From the NCBI RefSeq assembly GCF_005239225.2, contig NC_133296.1, forward strand, positions 14,012,001 through 14,076,000: a stretch of DNA of 64,000 nt, read 5' to 3'. Made by a program: the position numbers and the translations under genes. This document shows positions 25,661 through 37,800 of the stretch, one piece after another. The stretch is from Populus alba. Its lineage: Eukaryota; Streptophyta; Magnoliopsida; Malpighiales; Salicaceae. How positions within the stretch are numbered: the stretch's first letter is position 1; every line of letters begins with the position of its first letter. The notes beneath the pieces were generated by a model that was given only the letters and a program-made list of their open reading frames with translations, had not been told where the DNA came from and did not search any database.

Positions 25661-27000
25661 GAGGGGGCATATTGATTGTTTCTCGCAATATCAATTTACC
25701 ATTTAACAGAAAAAACAGTAAACTTTTTATTGGGATTAATGCAGTTTTTTCTTAGGGTTTATTCATTATTATGAGATTAACTAGCAATAATTTCATCTTT
25801 TTATATTTTAAAAATATGGTATAATAACTAAATTACTTTTAAAAACGAAGTTTGTCAAACCGACTTTTATAAGTTTTTTTATATATTCATAATAGTTTTT
25901 TAATAATTATCAAATGAGATAATTTGTTTTTTTAATAAATATAAATATTAATGTAAAAATAAATTAATTTTTAAATATTTTTAGTTGTTTTAATGTGCTA
26001 AAGTCAAATATAAATTTTAAAAAATAAAAAAAATATTAATTTAATAAAAATTTCAAACAAAAAAACATTTTCAAAAATAATATACTCCAAAAGTCGCTGT
26101 ATGCTTTCATGTGTTGCCCCATTTCTTTGAAATATTGAATGGTTTTGTGACTGATACATTTAACTTTTATTAATTGATTAAGCTAACAAGTCATTTTCAT
26201 CCGTACCTACAAGCCAAGGTTTCGATATTTCTATATTCAAAAAAGAAAAAAACAATTGAAGATTTTCACTTTTCATTTATTAGCTTATACGATATTATAG
26301 ATTTGTCTCTGATTAATTCTAAGGTTGATCATTTTTAATTTGGTTAAATTTTTTATATATAAAGAAAACAACAAAATTGATTTAAAAAAAAAAAAAACAG
26401 AAACCGGTTCAAACTGACCAGTTTCTGTTCGATATTTTTAGAAAAAAAAAAACCGATTCAAATCAGTTTGATTCAGTTTTTTTTCGATTTGGATTTTGTT
26501 TGATTTAGTTTTTTCGGTTTTAGACTTATAAAACTGAAACCGAATTAAACCGGTCATTTTTTTTTAAATTCTAATCGGTTTTTTTATGGTTCGGTTTTTT
26601 CAATTATTGTTTTCTGATTTTCTCGGTTTAATTGATTTTTTTGATTTTTTTGCTCACCCTTAATTTAATCCCCCGAAAATATCATGAGTTGAAAAGCACA
26701 AAATTGGATTAAAATCCAAATTTCTTTTTTCATTAATTACATTACCCATTTTATTTTTTATTTATTTATTTTATTATTTGTAATCCTGTGTTAATAATAA
26801 TAATAATGTCAATATCATCTTAATTAATTATTGTCTTTAATCCTGTCTTGCTCTGGGCCGATTCTAATTACTTTGTTTAATTATGAAAGTTATTTTATAA
26901 TTTCCATGACAAGTTCATGTTGTCCACTCTTGTTTAACCCTAATGCAGACGCTATTACCCTAGGATCTAACCACATGTATGGTGGATATCAACCTTCTTT
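25661..27000. other. AT-rich intergenic DNA with repeat remnants
   Basis: From about 25785 to 26090 the sequence resembles the MITE-like AT-rich family seen elsewhere in the window. From about 26398 to 26660 there is a degenerate array of CGGTTT/AACCG words. No gene is recognised. Confidence 0.5.
26398..26660. repeat. Degenerate CGGTTT/AACCG repeat tract
   Basis: Words of the type CGGTTT, AACCGAT and TTCGGTT recur on both strands, separated by T runs, over about 260 bp. The regularity is loose and the origin unknown. Confidence 0.5.
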
Positions 27001-27013
27001 TGCATGATCTACA

Positions 27014-27023
27014 CTATAAATAT
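27014..27023 (+). promoter_or_regulatory. TATA box of the metallothionein gene
   Basis: A CTATAAATA element lies about 110 bases before the ATG, leaving room for a 5' UTR of about 80 bases. Confidence 0.7.
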
Positions 27024-27129
27024 AAGGTCAGAACCTGATAATTAATCATCAACCTGAGTTGAGTTAGGCTTGAGCAGATTCATTCGCTAACTAACCCTTT
27101 AATTATTTATCCTATTTTTCCTATAGAAA

Positions 27130-27696
27130 ATGTCTGGTTGTAGCTGTGGCTCCGACTGCAAGTGCGGCAGTGACTGCAAGTAAGTGCTCTAATTTCTTTT
27201 CTTGTGAAGCTTTTACCAATTAGAAACATCCAGTCATGGAGCAGGGCATTGAACTGCTTGTTCAACGCTGTTTCCATGCCTTTTTGTCGCTTCAAAGATG
27301 ATGAAAAGGGCACCATATTAGTTTCTTGATTTTCCTTTTTTAGTTTCCTTGCCGTTCTTGAGACTATAGTCTGACACTCACCTCGCTGTTTTTTGTGATT
27401 TCCTTGCACGTTGCAGATGTGGTGTTTACCCTGACTTGGGTTTCTCAGAGAGCACCACAACCGAGACAATCATCGCAGGTTTTGCACCAGTTCAGATGTA
27501 AGTGTTCCCACAGCTGATATACTGTAATTGGTTTCATGCACCGAAGTCTTACTTGATTATTCTCCATGGAAGAAAAGGGGAATGATTTTAACTGATTTCC
27601 TGCAGGTTCTACGAGAGGTCTGAGATGAACTCTGGTGCTGAGAATGGCTGCAAGTGTGGATCAAACTGCACCTGCGATCCATGCACTTGCAAATGA
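27130..27696 (+). CDS. Type 1 plant metallothionein, three exons
   Basis: Small cytosolic Cys-rich protein that chelates copper and zinc; the family serves metal homeostasis and protection against oxidants. Exons are 27130-27179, 27417-27497 and 27606-27696, with GT-AG introns and phases 2 and 2, giving 73 residues. The N-terminal domain carries three C-X-C pairs (Cys4/6, 10/12, 16/18) and the C-terminal domain three more. They flank a Cys-free spacer containing Y-P-D-L-G-F-S-E. Six plus six cysteines in C-X-C spacing mark type 1, whereas the Y-P-D spacer resembles type 2, so the type label is slightly ambiguous. Splice sites coincide with the domain borders. A TATA box (27014) and a poly(A) signal (27802) frame the gene. 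It sits between TPC1 and the callose synthase, which are direct neighbours in Arabidopsis. Confidence 0.93.
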
Positions 27697-27801
27697 GAAA
27701 ACTAGGGCATGGCTCCAGCAAAGTAGTTATTGTGGCCTATAGTAAAAGTAAACCAGGTGGTCAGTCCATGTATGCATATATAATTGTGCTTTCAGTAAAT
27801 T

Positions 27802-27807
27802 AATAAA
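27802..27807 (+). terminator. Probable poly(A) signal of the metallothionein
   Basis: An AATAAA hexamer lies 106 bases after the stop codon, preceded by a T-rich stretch. Confidence 0.5.
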
Positions 27808-27829
27808 ACAGCAAAGGGTTCCTCATAAT

Positions 27830-28860
27830 CCTTTCTGTAGGGTTTCATTTGCTGCTGTAATTTGATGGCTACTGATCTGTCTTGTGTGTGTGTGTGTCAC
27901 TGCTTTGTTGGCTTCAACTTCCATGGTGATTGGATGAAAAATGCTTGATCAGTTTGTGCTTTAATGGCGTGCAGACTTTTTCTTCTCCTTTTTCCCAGCA
28001 AATCATAAGACTTTTCATTTGCTTTGACGCTGTTGATTTGGCCATTCCTCATGCTGTGATAACATGGTAGAACATGACGCCATTGCAAGCATCATTCTCT
28101 TGAATAAGAACTATATGTGTAATTTTCTCCTCTTATCAGAACACATTAATCAACATGTATTCAAGAATTAAAGATCCAGCAATCAAATCAAGAACAGCAA
28201 CTCAATCTATTGACAACGTTGCGTAGTATAATTAATAGAGCGAGAGATGATTATCATCAACATCAAACTAGTTCCTGTCATACTGAGTTTTGATTATTTT
28301 TAAGGAGTTTGGTGTGGTGATATCATATCATATCCGATGCTATTTTTTATGTATATATTCATAGTTTTCAGACCCAAACGGATAAAAAAGTAATTGAATC
28401 ATCAAGTAAATTGGGCTTTACGAAGTCAATATCGTATTCAATTTAATTAAAAATCTAGCTCGAGTCAGGTTCCAGATTATGAATTTCTCGCAGCAACCTG
28501 TCAGGTCGGATTTAACACACAGCTATGCAACCAAATGAATCCAAAAGGCGGTTAATTTGCAAACCGCATGTTAGGATGCGTGCAATGCAAAATGTTTGTG
28601 ATATTCCTGTTCCAGAAGTGGAGATGCCATGGAAGATGCCACCCGCAAGTTCAAGGAACACAAATCTTCTTGGTTGGCATCATGTTTTGCAGTTTGGGGC
28701 GTGGTTCAAGGATTTACGCAGGAATTCTTTGATGGGGATGTTGGGATATTGCAGTCCATTTTCTAGAAGAAGATGGCTTCTATTTTCAAAGAAGGTTGTT
28801 GGTGCAGCAACCAAAAATAAAAAATAAAGACAAATGTTAGATGATCATCGTTAATGAAAA
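27830..28860. other. Intergenic region, no gene recognised
   Basis: Contains a short TG repeat near 27885-27898 and a 100-codon plus-strand frame at 28525-28827 with no recognisable domain, splice context or upstream elements. I do not call it a gene. Confidence 0.4.
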
Positions 28861-28876
28861 TGAGCTGGAGTAGCAC

Positions 28877-28982
28877 TATTAATGCCTACAAAGGAGGCAT
28901 GATTTTGGAGAGCAAAATGAAAATATGTATATTAATGCCTACAAAGGAGGCATGATTTTGGAGAGCAAAATGAAAATATGTA
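28877..28982. repeat. Tandem duplication, 2 x 53 bp
   Basis: A 53-bp unit beginning TATTAATGCC at 28877 is repeated at 28930 with almost no change. The near identity points to a recent event. Confidence 0.9.
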
Positions 28983-29249
28983 AAGAGAATAAGAGAAAAA
29001 GAGAGAAGAGCTGCAATGGCAGCAGCTTTACTGTCATTGTAGCAGTTGCAATGACAGCAACGTGAGCTGAGAGTTGAGTTTGAGTGGATGTGTTTGTTTT
29101 GTATTTTTTATCTATCTCTAATAATATGAACCTCTCATGTGGATGTAGATTGTTTGTCAAACCACGTTAAATATTGTGTTAGTGTGCTTAGCTTCTAATG
29201 GACAACTATCAATATATCATCGGTCAGATTTCCCAATGGGGGAGTAGTT

Positions 29250-29252
<3 letters not shown>

Positions 29253-29281
<29 letters not shown>
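29253..29281. repeat. TA microsatellite
   Basis: About 14 uninterrupted TA units. Confidence 0.9.
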
Positions 29282-29284
<3 letters not shown>

Positions 29285-29389
29285 GATTTTTTATGGCGTC
29301 ATGAGCTTCATGGAGAGCATGAAAATATGCTGGTGTTTCAACTCACAGCTTTGGAGCTCTTTTAGATTATCCAACAGTCACTTTTGTTG

Positions 29390-29575
29390 TAACCATTTTG
29401 TTTTTTTATTTAAAAAATTCTTCTATTTTTATTTAAAATAATTTTTTTTGTATTTTTTTGTTTTGATATGTTGATATAAAAAATAATTGTTTTTTTTTAA
29501 ATATTATTTCAATATATTTTAAAATAAAAAAATACTTTAAAAAACAACTATTATCATAATATATCATAGTACTTA
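29390..29575. mobile_element. MITE-like AT-rich element copy
   Basis: This shares with the other copies in the window the order: T-rich block, GATATGTTGATAT-type core followed by A-rich DNA, then TTTCAATATATTTTAAA and an A-rich block with ACTTTAAAAAAC. Boundaries are approximate. Confidence 0.5.
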
Positions 29576-32540
29576 ATACTCTTATTAAAGAGTATAAATA
29601 TCAATCGAACTTCAAGCCTAAGGACGGTTCTCTCATTTTTGATAGTCCATTTATTTATTTTCTCAATTATGCTAAAAGCAATGTTATTTGTTTTAAAAAT
29701 ATTTTTTTTTAGATGAGACATCAAGATATAATTTATTATTCTTTAACATTTCTTTCAAGTGAAAGCTCTTAATTTTTAAATAGAATAAGGATGATGAAAT
29801 CTAAACTTGTGATTACTTGGTCAACAAGGCTCTGATATAATATCAAATAATCATCTCATTCAAAACCTTAAACTCTTAAATGAGAACTTAAGATATAATT
29901 TATATTATTCTCTAATATTTCTTAAAAATAATCTACTAATTTAAAAAAAATAAAAAAATACTAGCCAATCCAATGGTTTAAGATCAAGAAATTCTTTGGT
30001 GGGTTGGTTCTTTGATTATATATATATATATATATATATTATGAGACTTTCATTTGTTATCTTCTTGCCACCGACACTGGATTTGCTTGTTTGTAGTAGA
30101 AGGTAATATTTATATAAAAAAAAACCTAAAACAAATGAGTTTAAAACAAAAAAAGACTCAAAAATCAAAACACGTGAGTCGAAAAAATATAGACTCCAAA
30201 CATATGAACCTGAGAAAGCTTGAAATACTTTTTTTATTTTTTTAATGTCACTTAGAATACCAAAACAGTCATCTTTATTATTGTCTTGAAAAAAAAAATG
30301 ACAAGAGATTTGAACTCATTCACAATTATGAATTTGACATTTAGCTAAAATTGACTCAATGTTTTATTTTATTATTTTTTTTAATTTTATTTCTTAACAT
30401 CAAGTTATTTTAACTTTGTTATTTTTTTTTACATGTATTTTTTTTCTTATGGTTATCATTATCATATTTTCTTTTAATTTTTGGTCAATTTACTGTTTAA
30501 TTGAATTAACTTGGATTTCCTTTTTTAAATCACGCTAGCAATGCCCGAGTATCTTTTTCACATTGCAAAAAAAGCGGCCAGATCTACGGGCCATCTTTCT
30601 ATCTATGTATATATATATATATATATATTGAATGTATGGTGAAAATAAGTGTTTTGAGTTCTTCGTTCTTTGTTAGAAACCGATAAACCGATAAAAGCTA
30701 GATGTCAGAAAGAACGGTTAAAAGAAACAGACATGTCAAAAATATTTGCATGGAATTAATTAACTTATGGTTTGAATAATAGATAATTGAAGCATAAATA
30801 ATGTAACGGATATAGAAGAGAGAGCAAGTATTTATGTGCTTGTCAATAAATATTATTCCAAAGTATTTAATGAAAATTTTATCATAATAAGATTCATCAT
30901 TCAATTAATATGACAAACACGTAACAAAAAATAAAATCTTCTCAAACTCCAAATTCAAGCTATCCAGCCAAATTCTACCAAATACTCGAATAAGATCAGA
31001 TTTTGATTCCATATGAATCTTTCCGGTTCTTTTTTTATTTTGAAATTAAATATTTTATATAAAATAAAATTTTATAACATTAGAACACAAGCAATCAAAG
31101 CGAAATTAAGGCCACTCAGATAATTAAGGTAAGCTATCAATTATTTTTCCACAAGCAATCAGTAAAATAATTAACATTAGAACACATAAAAACACAATTA
31201 AAATTTGGATGCATTAGAACTTTTAAGCATTAAACACATATGAACCCCCTGCTCTTCTCGCCCCGATGAGCATAACGACAAAGCCAAAGTCTGAAGAATC
31301 AAAATGTCTTAAGCAAATGAAATCCAGCAAGGTAAATTTCACCACAAAATTCAAGGCTTAATAGAGACAGGGGGAAATGATTTATCATACACATATGAGG
31401 AGTTAATGTGGTGGTGAGCTGGGATCTTCCTCAATAATTCTGCCCTTAAAACCACACAGCCCACAGAATCCAACAAGAGAGAAATAGGAAGTCAAATTCA
31501 TTCAATGAAGTTGAAATAAAGAAAAGGGTGCAATCCATATAACACAGCCAGTTAAGCAAAAGCAAGATTCGTGTTCTTGACCAAAACAGAAGAAGGCAGA
31601 TAGGGAATCAAAGCACAAAGCTACTGTATGAATAAACAGATAGAAGCATATTCAACAAAAGATCGGTTATGGATTGCACGATTGGCTGCCTCGTTGAATA
31701 TCACCATTTTTGTTCTCAAGGCAGTCAGTTAAGACAAAACAAGATTAGTGTTCTACACTACCAAAAAAAGACTAGGATAAAGACACCAGATCTGAAGTAT
31801 GAGTAACTCAAAAGCTGCATATCTGACAAAAGAATTACAAATAATCAAGCAATCTCAACAAAGCTACCGCACTAAGCTACTTTCAATATATGGACACAGC
31901 TGTATTTTCAGAAATGAGGGGAGGCTAGGCACGTAAGAGCACAAGGGTCCGTGAATAATAATGCCAGGGAGAGCGTGAGGTATTACACAAATTACATCAG
32001 TAAAGGAGAAAGAATCTGAGAATGAAGAACCAAATAAAAGTTTCCTCTCCAACCACACTGAATTTCAGACATTACCAGAGTAGCAACTGTGTCAGTCTCA
32101 CGTGCAAAACCCAGGGAGAAATCTAACCTCTCAGTTCGTATGATTATCTTACAACATCTTCTTGACTTGAGACCTGCAAAAGATACCCCAGTCCTCTCAG
32201 TAATGACTAGAAAATTTGTAGGACAGTAGAAAGTAGACCAAACGATTCAGTTATCATTCATTCAAAGATTTAATTAGAGACTAAAATACATCAGTATATT
32301 AATAGCAAAAGTCAAATGGATAAACTAATTGTTTATCAAGCACCTACACGCAAAAAAAAAAAGGTCCACGGAAAACTCGAGGTTCATTCCCGCGCGTATA
32401 TATGTAAAACCCATTATTAGGAAGAAAGCAGGATTCAACACCACAACTAGTTCCACTCATGGAAGGTATAAAAAGAATTAAATACATAGTGCAACTGAGG
32501 CAATAATTTTACCATAATTCTATTAATCAAACAATAGCAA
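29576..32540. other. AT-rich intergenic DNA, 31.2-32.2 kb less AT-rich
   Basis: TA microsatellites occur at 30016-30039 and 30605-30628. From about 31240 to 32200 the composition is more gene-like but no protein frame is convincing. On the minus strand at about 32175 there is a good 3' splice acceptor (pyrimidines then TTTTGCAG). It could belong to a 3' UTR exon of the callose synthase to its right, which is speculation. Confidence 0.35.
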
Positions 32541-34300
32541 CAAACTAGTTGTTTTTTTGCCCGTGCAATGTTGAAGAATTTTTAAAACATTATGATGATG
32601 ACCCAGGATGATATTGTTTAAAAAAAATATTGGGATGATAACATATTGGATCGACCAGAACTAACCATATTTAAATCGTGAAACTCTTGATATGGGACAT
32701 GAGTCTGTGATAACACCATAAAATTCAAATCAAAATAAATTAGAAACTCCAATTCAAATTAACCAAATATTGAAGGCTTTAAATAAAAGAATAAAACATT
32801 TAATAAAAAAAAATGATTCAAACAAATCTAAATTGATGTCTCGTATTATAACGCAGCTTGGACCAGTATTTTTAAAGAAGAAAGAAAAATTCAAGACTTG
32901 GATGATTGACCTGACAAGATCTATTAAATCAAGTTAATTTAATAATATGATTAAAAAATTAACAATGAACAATAAATAAAAAACACTAACACATGTCATT
33001 TTTAAAATTAGTGAAAAATCATATTGAAAAACAAAAAGGAGTCCAATCTTCAAATAAATCAAATGCTAAAATATAAAACATAAAAAACATTGAGCTTAAA
33101 AAAACAAAACACAAGACTTTTTACCTTGCGCTACATTGCGGGTTAAATATTTTTTTATTCCTTAAAAAAATGTTAAAATGAATGGAGATAATGACAAACC
33201 AGACGATATATTTTTTTAAAAATAAATATTGAACAATTAATTTAATTTAATTCAAAAAAAATTCTTTATAAAAAGCTAAATCCAATAAAGAAAAAAAATA
33301 TAAAAAGACTCGAGATAACTCAGGATATTTTTAAAAGCAGTGAGAAATCCTATATAAAGAAAAACAATAAAATTACAAAATTCAATATCCAATTAAATCA
33401 AATGTCAAATGAAAAAAACTGAAAGACATGAGTTTAAAAAAATAATAACAAATAAACCTAGACGAATCTCTTAATTCTGAGTTAATAATTCACAACTCGT
33501 AGAATCCTAGACCTAAGGTCAATTAAAAAACTCAATTTAATATTAAAGGATGATTTAAAAAAAATCAATTATAAAACTGTCAATGTTAAAAAATAGCAAT
33601 AAAAAAAAGGATAAAATCTTATATGTAAATATAATGAAAAAGGATGAAATTGTAAAAAAAAAAAAAACAACTCTAAAAACTATCTAAAATAAAATAAATA
33701 GCAATTAAAGATAAAGACTAAATCTAAAATTAAAAAAAAATAATCGAAGATAAAATCAAAAAAACAATTCAAATCTATAAAGACCAAGGAAAAAAATTAA
33801 AGATTGTTGTGAAATGTTGCTAGGGCATACACAGAAACCAAAAAAGAAAGAAAAGGAAAGGAAAGAAATAAAGAAAGCTAATCACCGTCAAACTGATCGA
33901 AATTAAGCCATATGCGCCGCCAGAAAGCGAAAGAGTGGCTAAAAAAAACAATTCAAACCTATAAATTAATTTAAATTAAAAAAAAGGACAAAATATTAAA
34001 GGAAAAAAAATTAAAGAGTTGTTGTGAACAAGCATGACAAAAACCAAGAAAGAAAAAAAAGAAGAAAAAGATATAAGGAAAACCAATCGTTGTTAAATTG
34101 ATCGAAATTAACTTGTTGGGCCAGAAAACGACAGTGACTCACTTGTTGGGGCCTTCCAGCAGCTTTTCCCTTTTTTTTTTTATTATTTCTTTATTAATTA
34201 AATTACCAAATCACCCTTGAAACCACATGAATATTGCAAAAAAAACAACGTTAAATCACGAATATGCCCTTAAAGCCAAGCTTAAGATTTTTTTTTATTC
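32541..34300. repeat. A-rich degenerate repeat block
   Basis: About 1.7 kb of very A-rich plus-strand sequence is built from recurring phrases (AAATCAAATG..., ATTAAAAAAA..., AAAGACTAAA...). It includes an internal direct repeat of period about 184 bp starting at about 33763 and 33949, both copies ending in a GATCGAAATTAA motif. It reads as a decayed non-coding transposon, most likely on the minus strand. The family is not identified. Confidence 0.45.
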
Positions 34301-34858
34301 CAAAGGCATTATAGTAGTTACATTGTTCATAATTAAAGGAAATTTCAATAAAGACTGCACTGTGCCAAAAAAATAGGAAAAGAGTGGATACTGGTGAACA
34401 AATATAAAATGACAAATGAATCTAGCAAAAAAATCATTTTACCCCAAAGACAGCAAGGAGTGATTTTTTAAAAGGCAAAACATCAGTTCACTGTTACAAT
34501 TCATGGTGAATGAATTAAAGCACAGCTACAGTGGTTTTCCCACCCCAAATTTGTTCGGTTAATTCACTCACTGTTGAAATAAAGAGAACTCAAAAGGCAT
34601 GGAATTATCACAAATGTTCTATATAATGACTTCGTGGTCCAGAGCATGAGAGGCTCCCCTTCATTTAACATAAAAGAATAAATGCAAACATCCCGTAAGG
34701 TGCACAGTACAACACTAGCATATTCCAGTCATTTAATTCGACTCTGTCTAGTTTAGGTTGCCAAACATGGCTAATAATCAGAAACAGAACTGATGGGCTG
34801 AGAAAAATCTCCTTATATTGAAAGAGTTGTGTCAGAATTACCTCAAATCACAAATCAA
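34301..34858 (-). other. Callose synthase 3' flank
   Basis: The 3' UTR of the minus-strand callose synthase gene should begin here. Twenty bases after the stop codon a good 5' splice donor (GAG/GTAATT at 34842/34841) is present, so a 3' UTR intron is possible. Confidence 0.35.
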
Positions 34859-37800
34859 CTACGATTTTTTTCCCGTGACAAGCTGGAAGATCCGGAGGCC
34901 CCTGCTGAATGCCTCGTTGAAGAGGATCCTAGTCTGCATTGATTGGAACCCAGGCATCCATGACAAAAATGCCACAGGGACCATAACTATCACCCCAAAC
35001 AATATATCATATAGCCGAGCCACAGAAACCACTGCTTCCCAAAGTATAGCGGGCAGGAAGGGGCGGAGTACTTGGGCAATCAATAAAATGCCCCATCCAG
35101 TGGGGATAAAAGCCAACAAACTTGTGAAAACATCAGTAAATTTGAAAGATGTAAACTGAAGCAGGGCTATAATCACAAAGATGCCAAGCACAATGATCAG
35201 AAACTGGACCATCCGATAGTAGATGTGTTCTTTTGCAGCATACTTGTTCCGGGCATATGCTACCATCAAAAAAAACCCAAAGGCGACAACTACATAAATC
35301 CAAGAAAGCATGTAAACAGCAATGCTAGTACTTCCAGCAGCAATACCTAGTTGGTATACGATCCCATATTGAAAAAAGAAGAAGCGAAGGTCCAATATTA
35401 CATCCAGTAACTTTCCCCAAAGCCCAGTTGTCCTCAGATGATCCTGCTCCTCATTCCACCATCTTTCCCAGCTCTGTTCAGATTTTGCAAACACACCACC
35501 TTGGTACCAAATCCAGTTCATAAAATCATCAAAGTCGTATACTGTCTTCAACCAATCAAAGCCAGATGGATTGAAGACAAACGGGGCCATTATCCACGAC
35601 ACAACCAGGAACCAACTAGAGATGGTCATTGCTATATAAACAAATGTGTCCTTAGCTACAGGGCTGTATGCTGCATAAACTACAAGTATCAGTCCAAGCT
35701 CAATTGCCTTCACAAAATGGCTACGAGCATAGAGCCTGTAATTCTCTGCAAAACTCTTGTGCTGCACAACAAAACCACGCCCAGTTGCCCGATATTTTGC
35801 GCCACCATGGAGGATGGTACGGCCAAAGTAGTGCGTCCGAGTTCCCATAGAGAATGTGTAGAAAACAGATGAGAGCTGGAGCTGCATCGTCAAGAAATCC
35901 CAGATAGCTTCAAGAAACCCATGCTCAAGAGAGTTCTCCACTATCATCGGAAGGGCAGTGAAGAGGCCAAGTTGGATGATGAATTGCTGATTCAAAATAG
36001 CACCAAGTGCCTTATTGTTACTGCTGTTGTCGGCCAAAGCAGAACCCTCAACACCGCTAAGAGCCAGATAAAGACGGCCCCACAGAAATGCATACACAGT
36101 CAGAATGACCATCATAGTGTTCAAAAAAAATCCCACCGTAGTATAAAAGAATGACAGCATACGGAAGAAGTCCAGCCTATGGCCCAATCTATAGACATCT
36201 CTGCTAAGAATTTGCTCGCCATTTCCACTGGCAACTTTTGCTTCAAACATGGATATTTGATTCAACCCAACATCCCTTCCTTTTCCAACTTGGATGTATT
36301 CGTGGTGAGTAATATTGCCTCCTCTCAAGGTGCAATTAAAGCCAGCAAATATGTCCTCACTAATGTTAATCACTCTGGAAGCCTTGCTGATTCCACCTCT
36401 AGTCATGAACCAAAACCTGTCAAAGACATCTGGATGGCCATAATGCATTCGAATTTTCAAAGGGTTTGCCAAAACACGCTGACCCAGGGTGACAAAACTA
36501 GTTTCCTGAGCAGACATAAACCATGCAAGAGATGAGACAGAACCAGTAAAAATGTGTTCCCTGACTCCCAAGATAGTAGGTTTACGAGCTCCATAGTAGT
36601 GCCTGTATTCTTCCAAAAGATTCCGTATTTTGAGAGCCTCTTCAAAATAGTTATCCTGGTTCATATCAATAGTCTGCACTGCATCCCCACGAGTGAAGAT
36701 TAGGGCATGATTTTGATTCTCTGGTTTTCCCTCACCGAGTTTCAAGGGACCCGGCAACTTCACCCTGTAGATTTCCACTTCCTTGTCCAGCTGCTGATCA
36801 TACTTCACAAGTACAGAATAATATTCCATCTCATCCCTCCCAGTGTTTACTTCATCAACATAGGCAACTCGAAGGGCCTCATTATTTTTCATCAGATACA
36901 AGATTTCCTCAGCATGGGGATCCTTCTTTGCCTTTTGTGCCCCGTATATCTGGCAGGCAACCACATACGTGTATTTCATCAAAGCAGTCCCATACTCATG
37001 ACCTTTAAACAACAAATTCACTGAACTGCTATTTCTGCTCAAGCTCTGAGAAGGAGAACTTTCTGAGTCAAAGCTATCCAAACCATTGTCTCGCCTCATT
37101 GAGCCAAGTTCTCGTGAACCCTCTTTAATGTCCATCTCCGAGGCAGAATCAAGAAAAGCCAGCATCTTAAGAGCACGGTAATAATACATCATTCCCCTCA
37201 CAGTACGGCCAAGCGTCTGGCCTCTATAAGATGCCCAGAGCCTAAGATCTCTCAACTTGGTTGTCCATATCTCACCATCCTTTTCCATTCCTTCACGGCG
37301 CATCCTCTGCATGAAGTTTTTCCACTCATCAGCATAAATAGTTTGCAGGTAGTACAGTGTGGAAACCCCATCTTCATTTTCAGTTCGAAGCTGTTCTCTG
37401 CTGTATAGCACCTCCTCATTGTAATAAGGGGTCAGCACACTGAAAGCCATCATTTTCTCAACCTGGGGAGCGTGGGGCATGTTCATGAACAGGGAATTGC
37501 TGAAAAATGCAATTCTGCGCCTGGCCTCTAGATTTTCTGGGATAGCGTTCATCGAATCCCTAGAGGTAAGAATCATGTGCAAACGCCGTGCCTGCCTATA
37601 AAAGGTCTCATTGCTAGCATCAGGCAACTGAACTGCATTCCCAAAAAGAAGCCCAGCCATGGCAGCTGGGTCACGAGGAGCCAACCCGTCCTCCATCAAC
37701 TCTTCAGTGCTCCTCTTCTCTCTGAAAAATTCTCGTACAGCAATCTCATATAGAGCCTGTAGAGTATCTACCACCTGGTTCAGATCCCGCTTAGGCTTGT

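Noticed and set aside
28525..28827. 100-codon plus-strand frame
   Set aside because: No family, no promoter elements and no splice context; kept only as part of the intergenic description.
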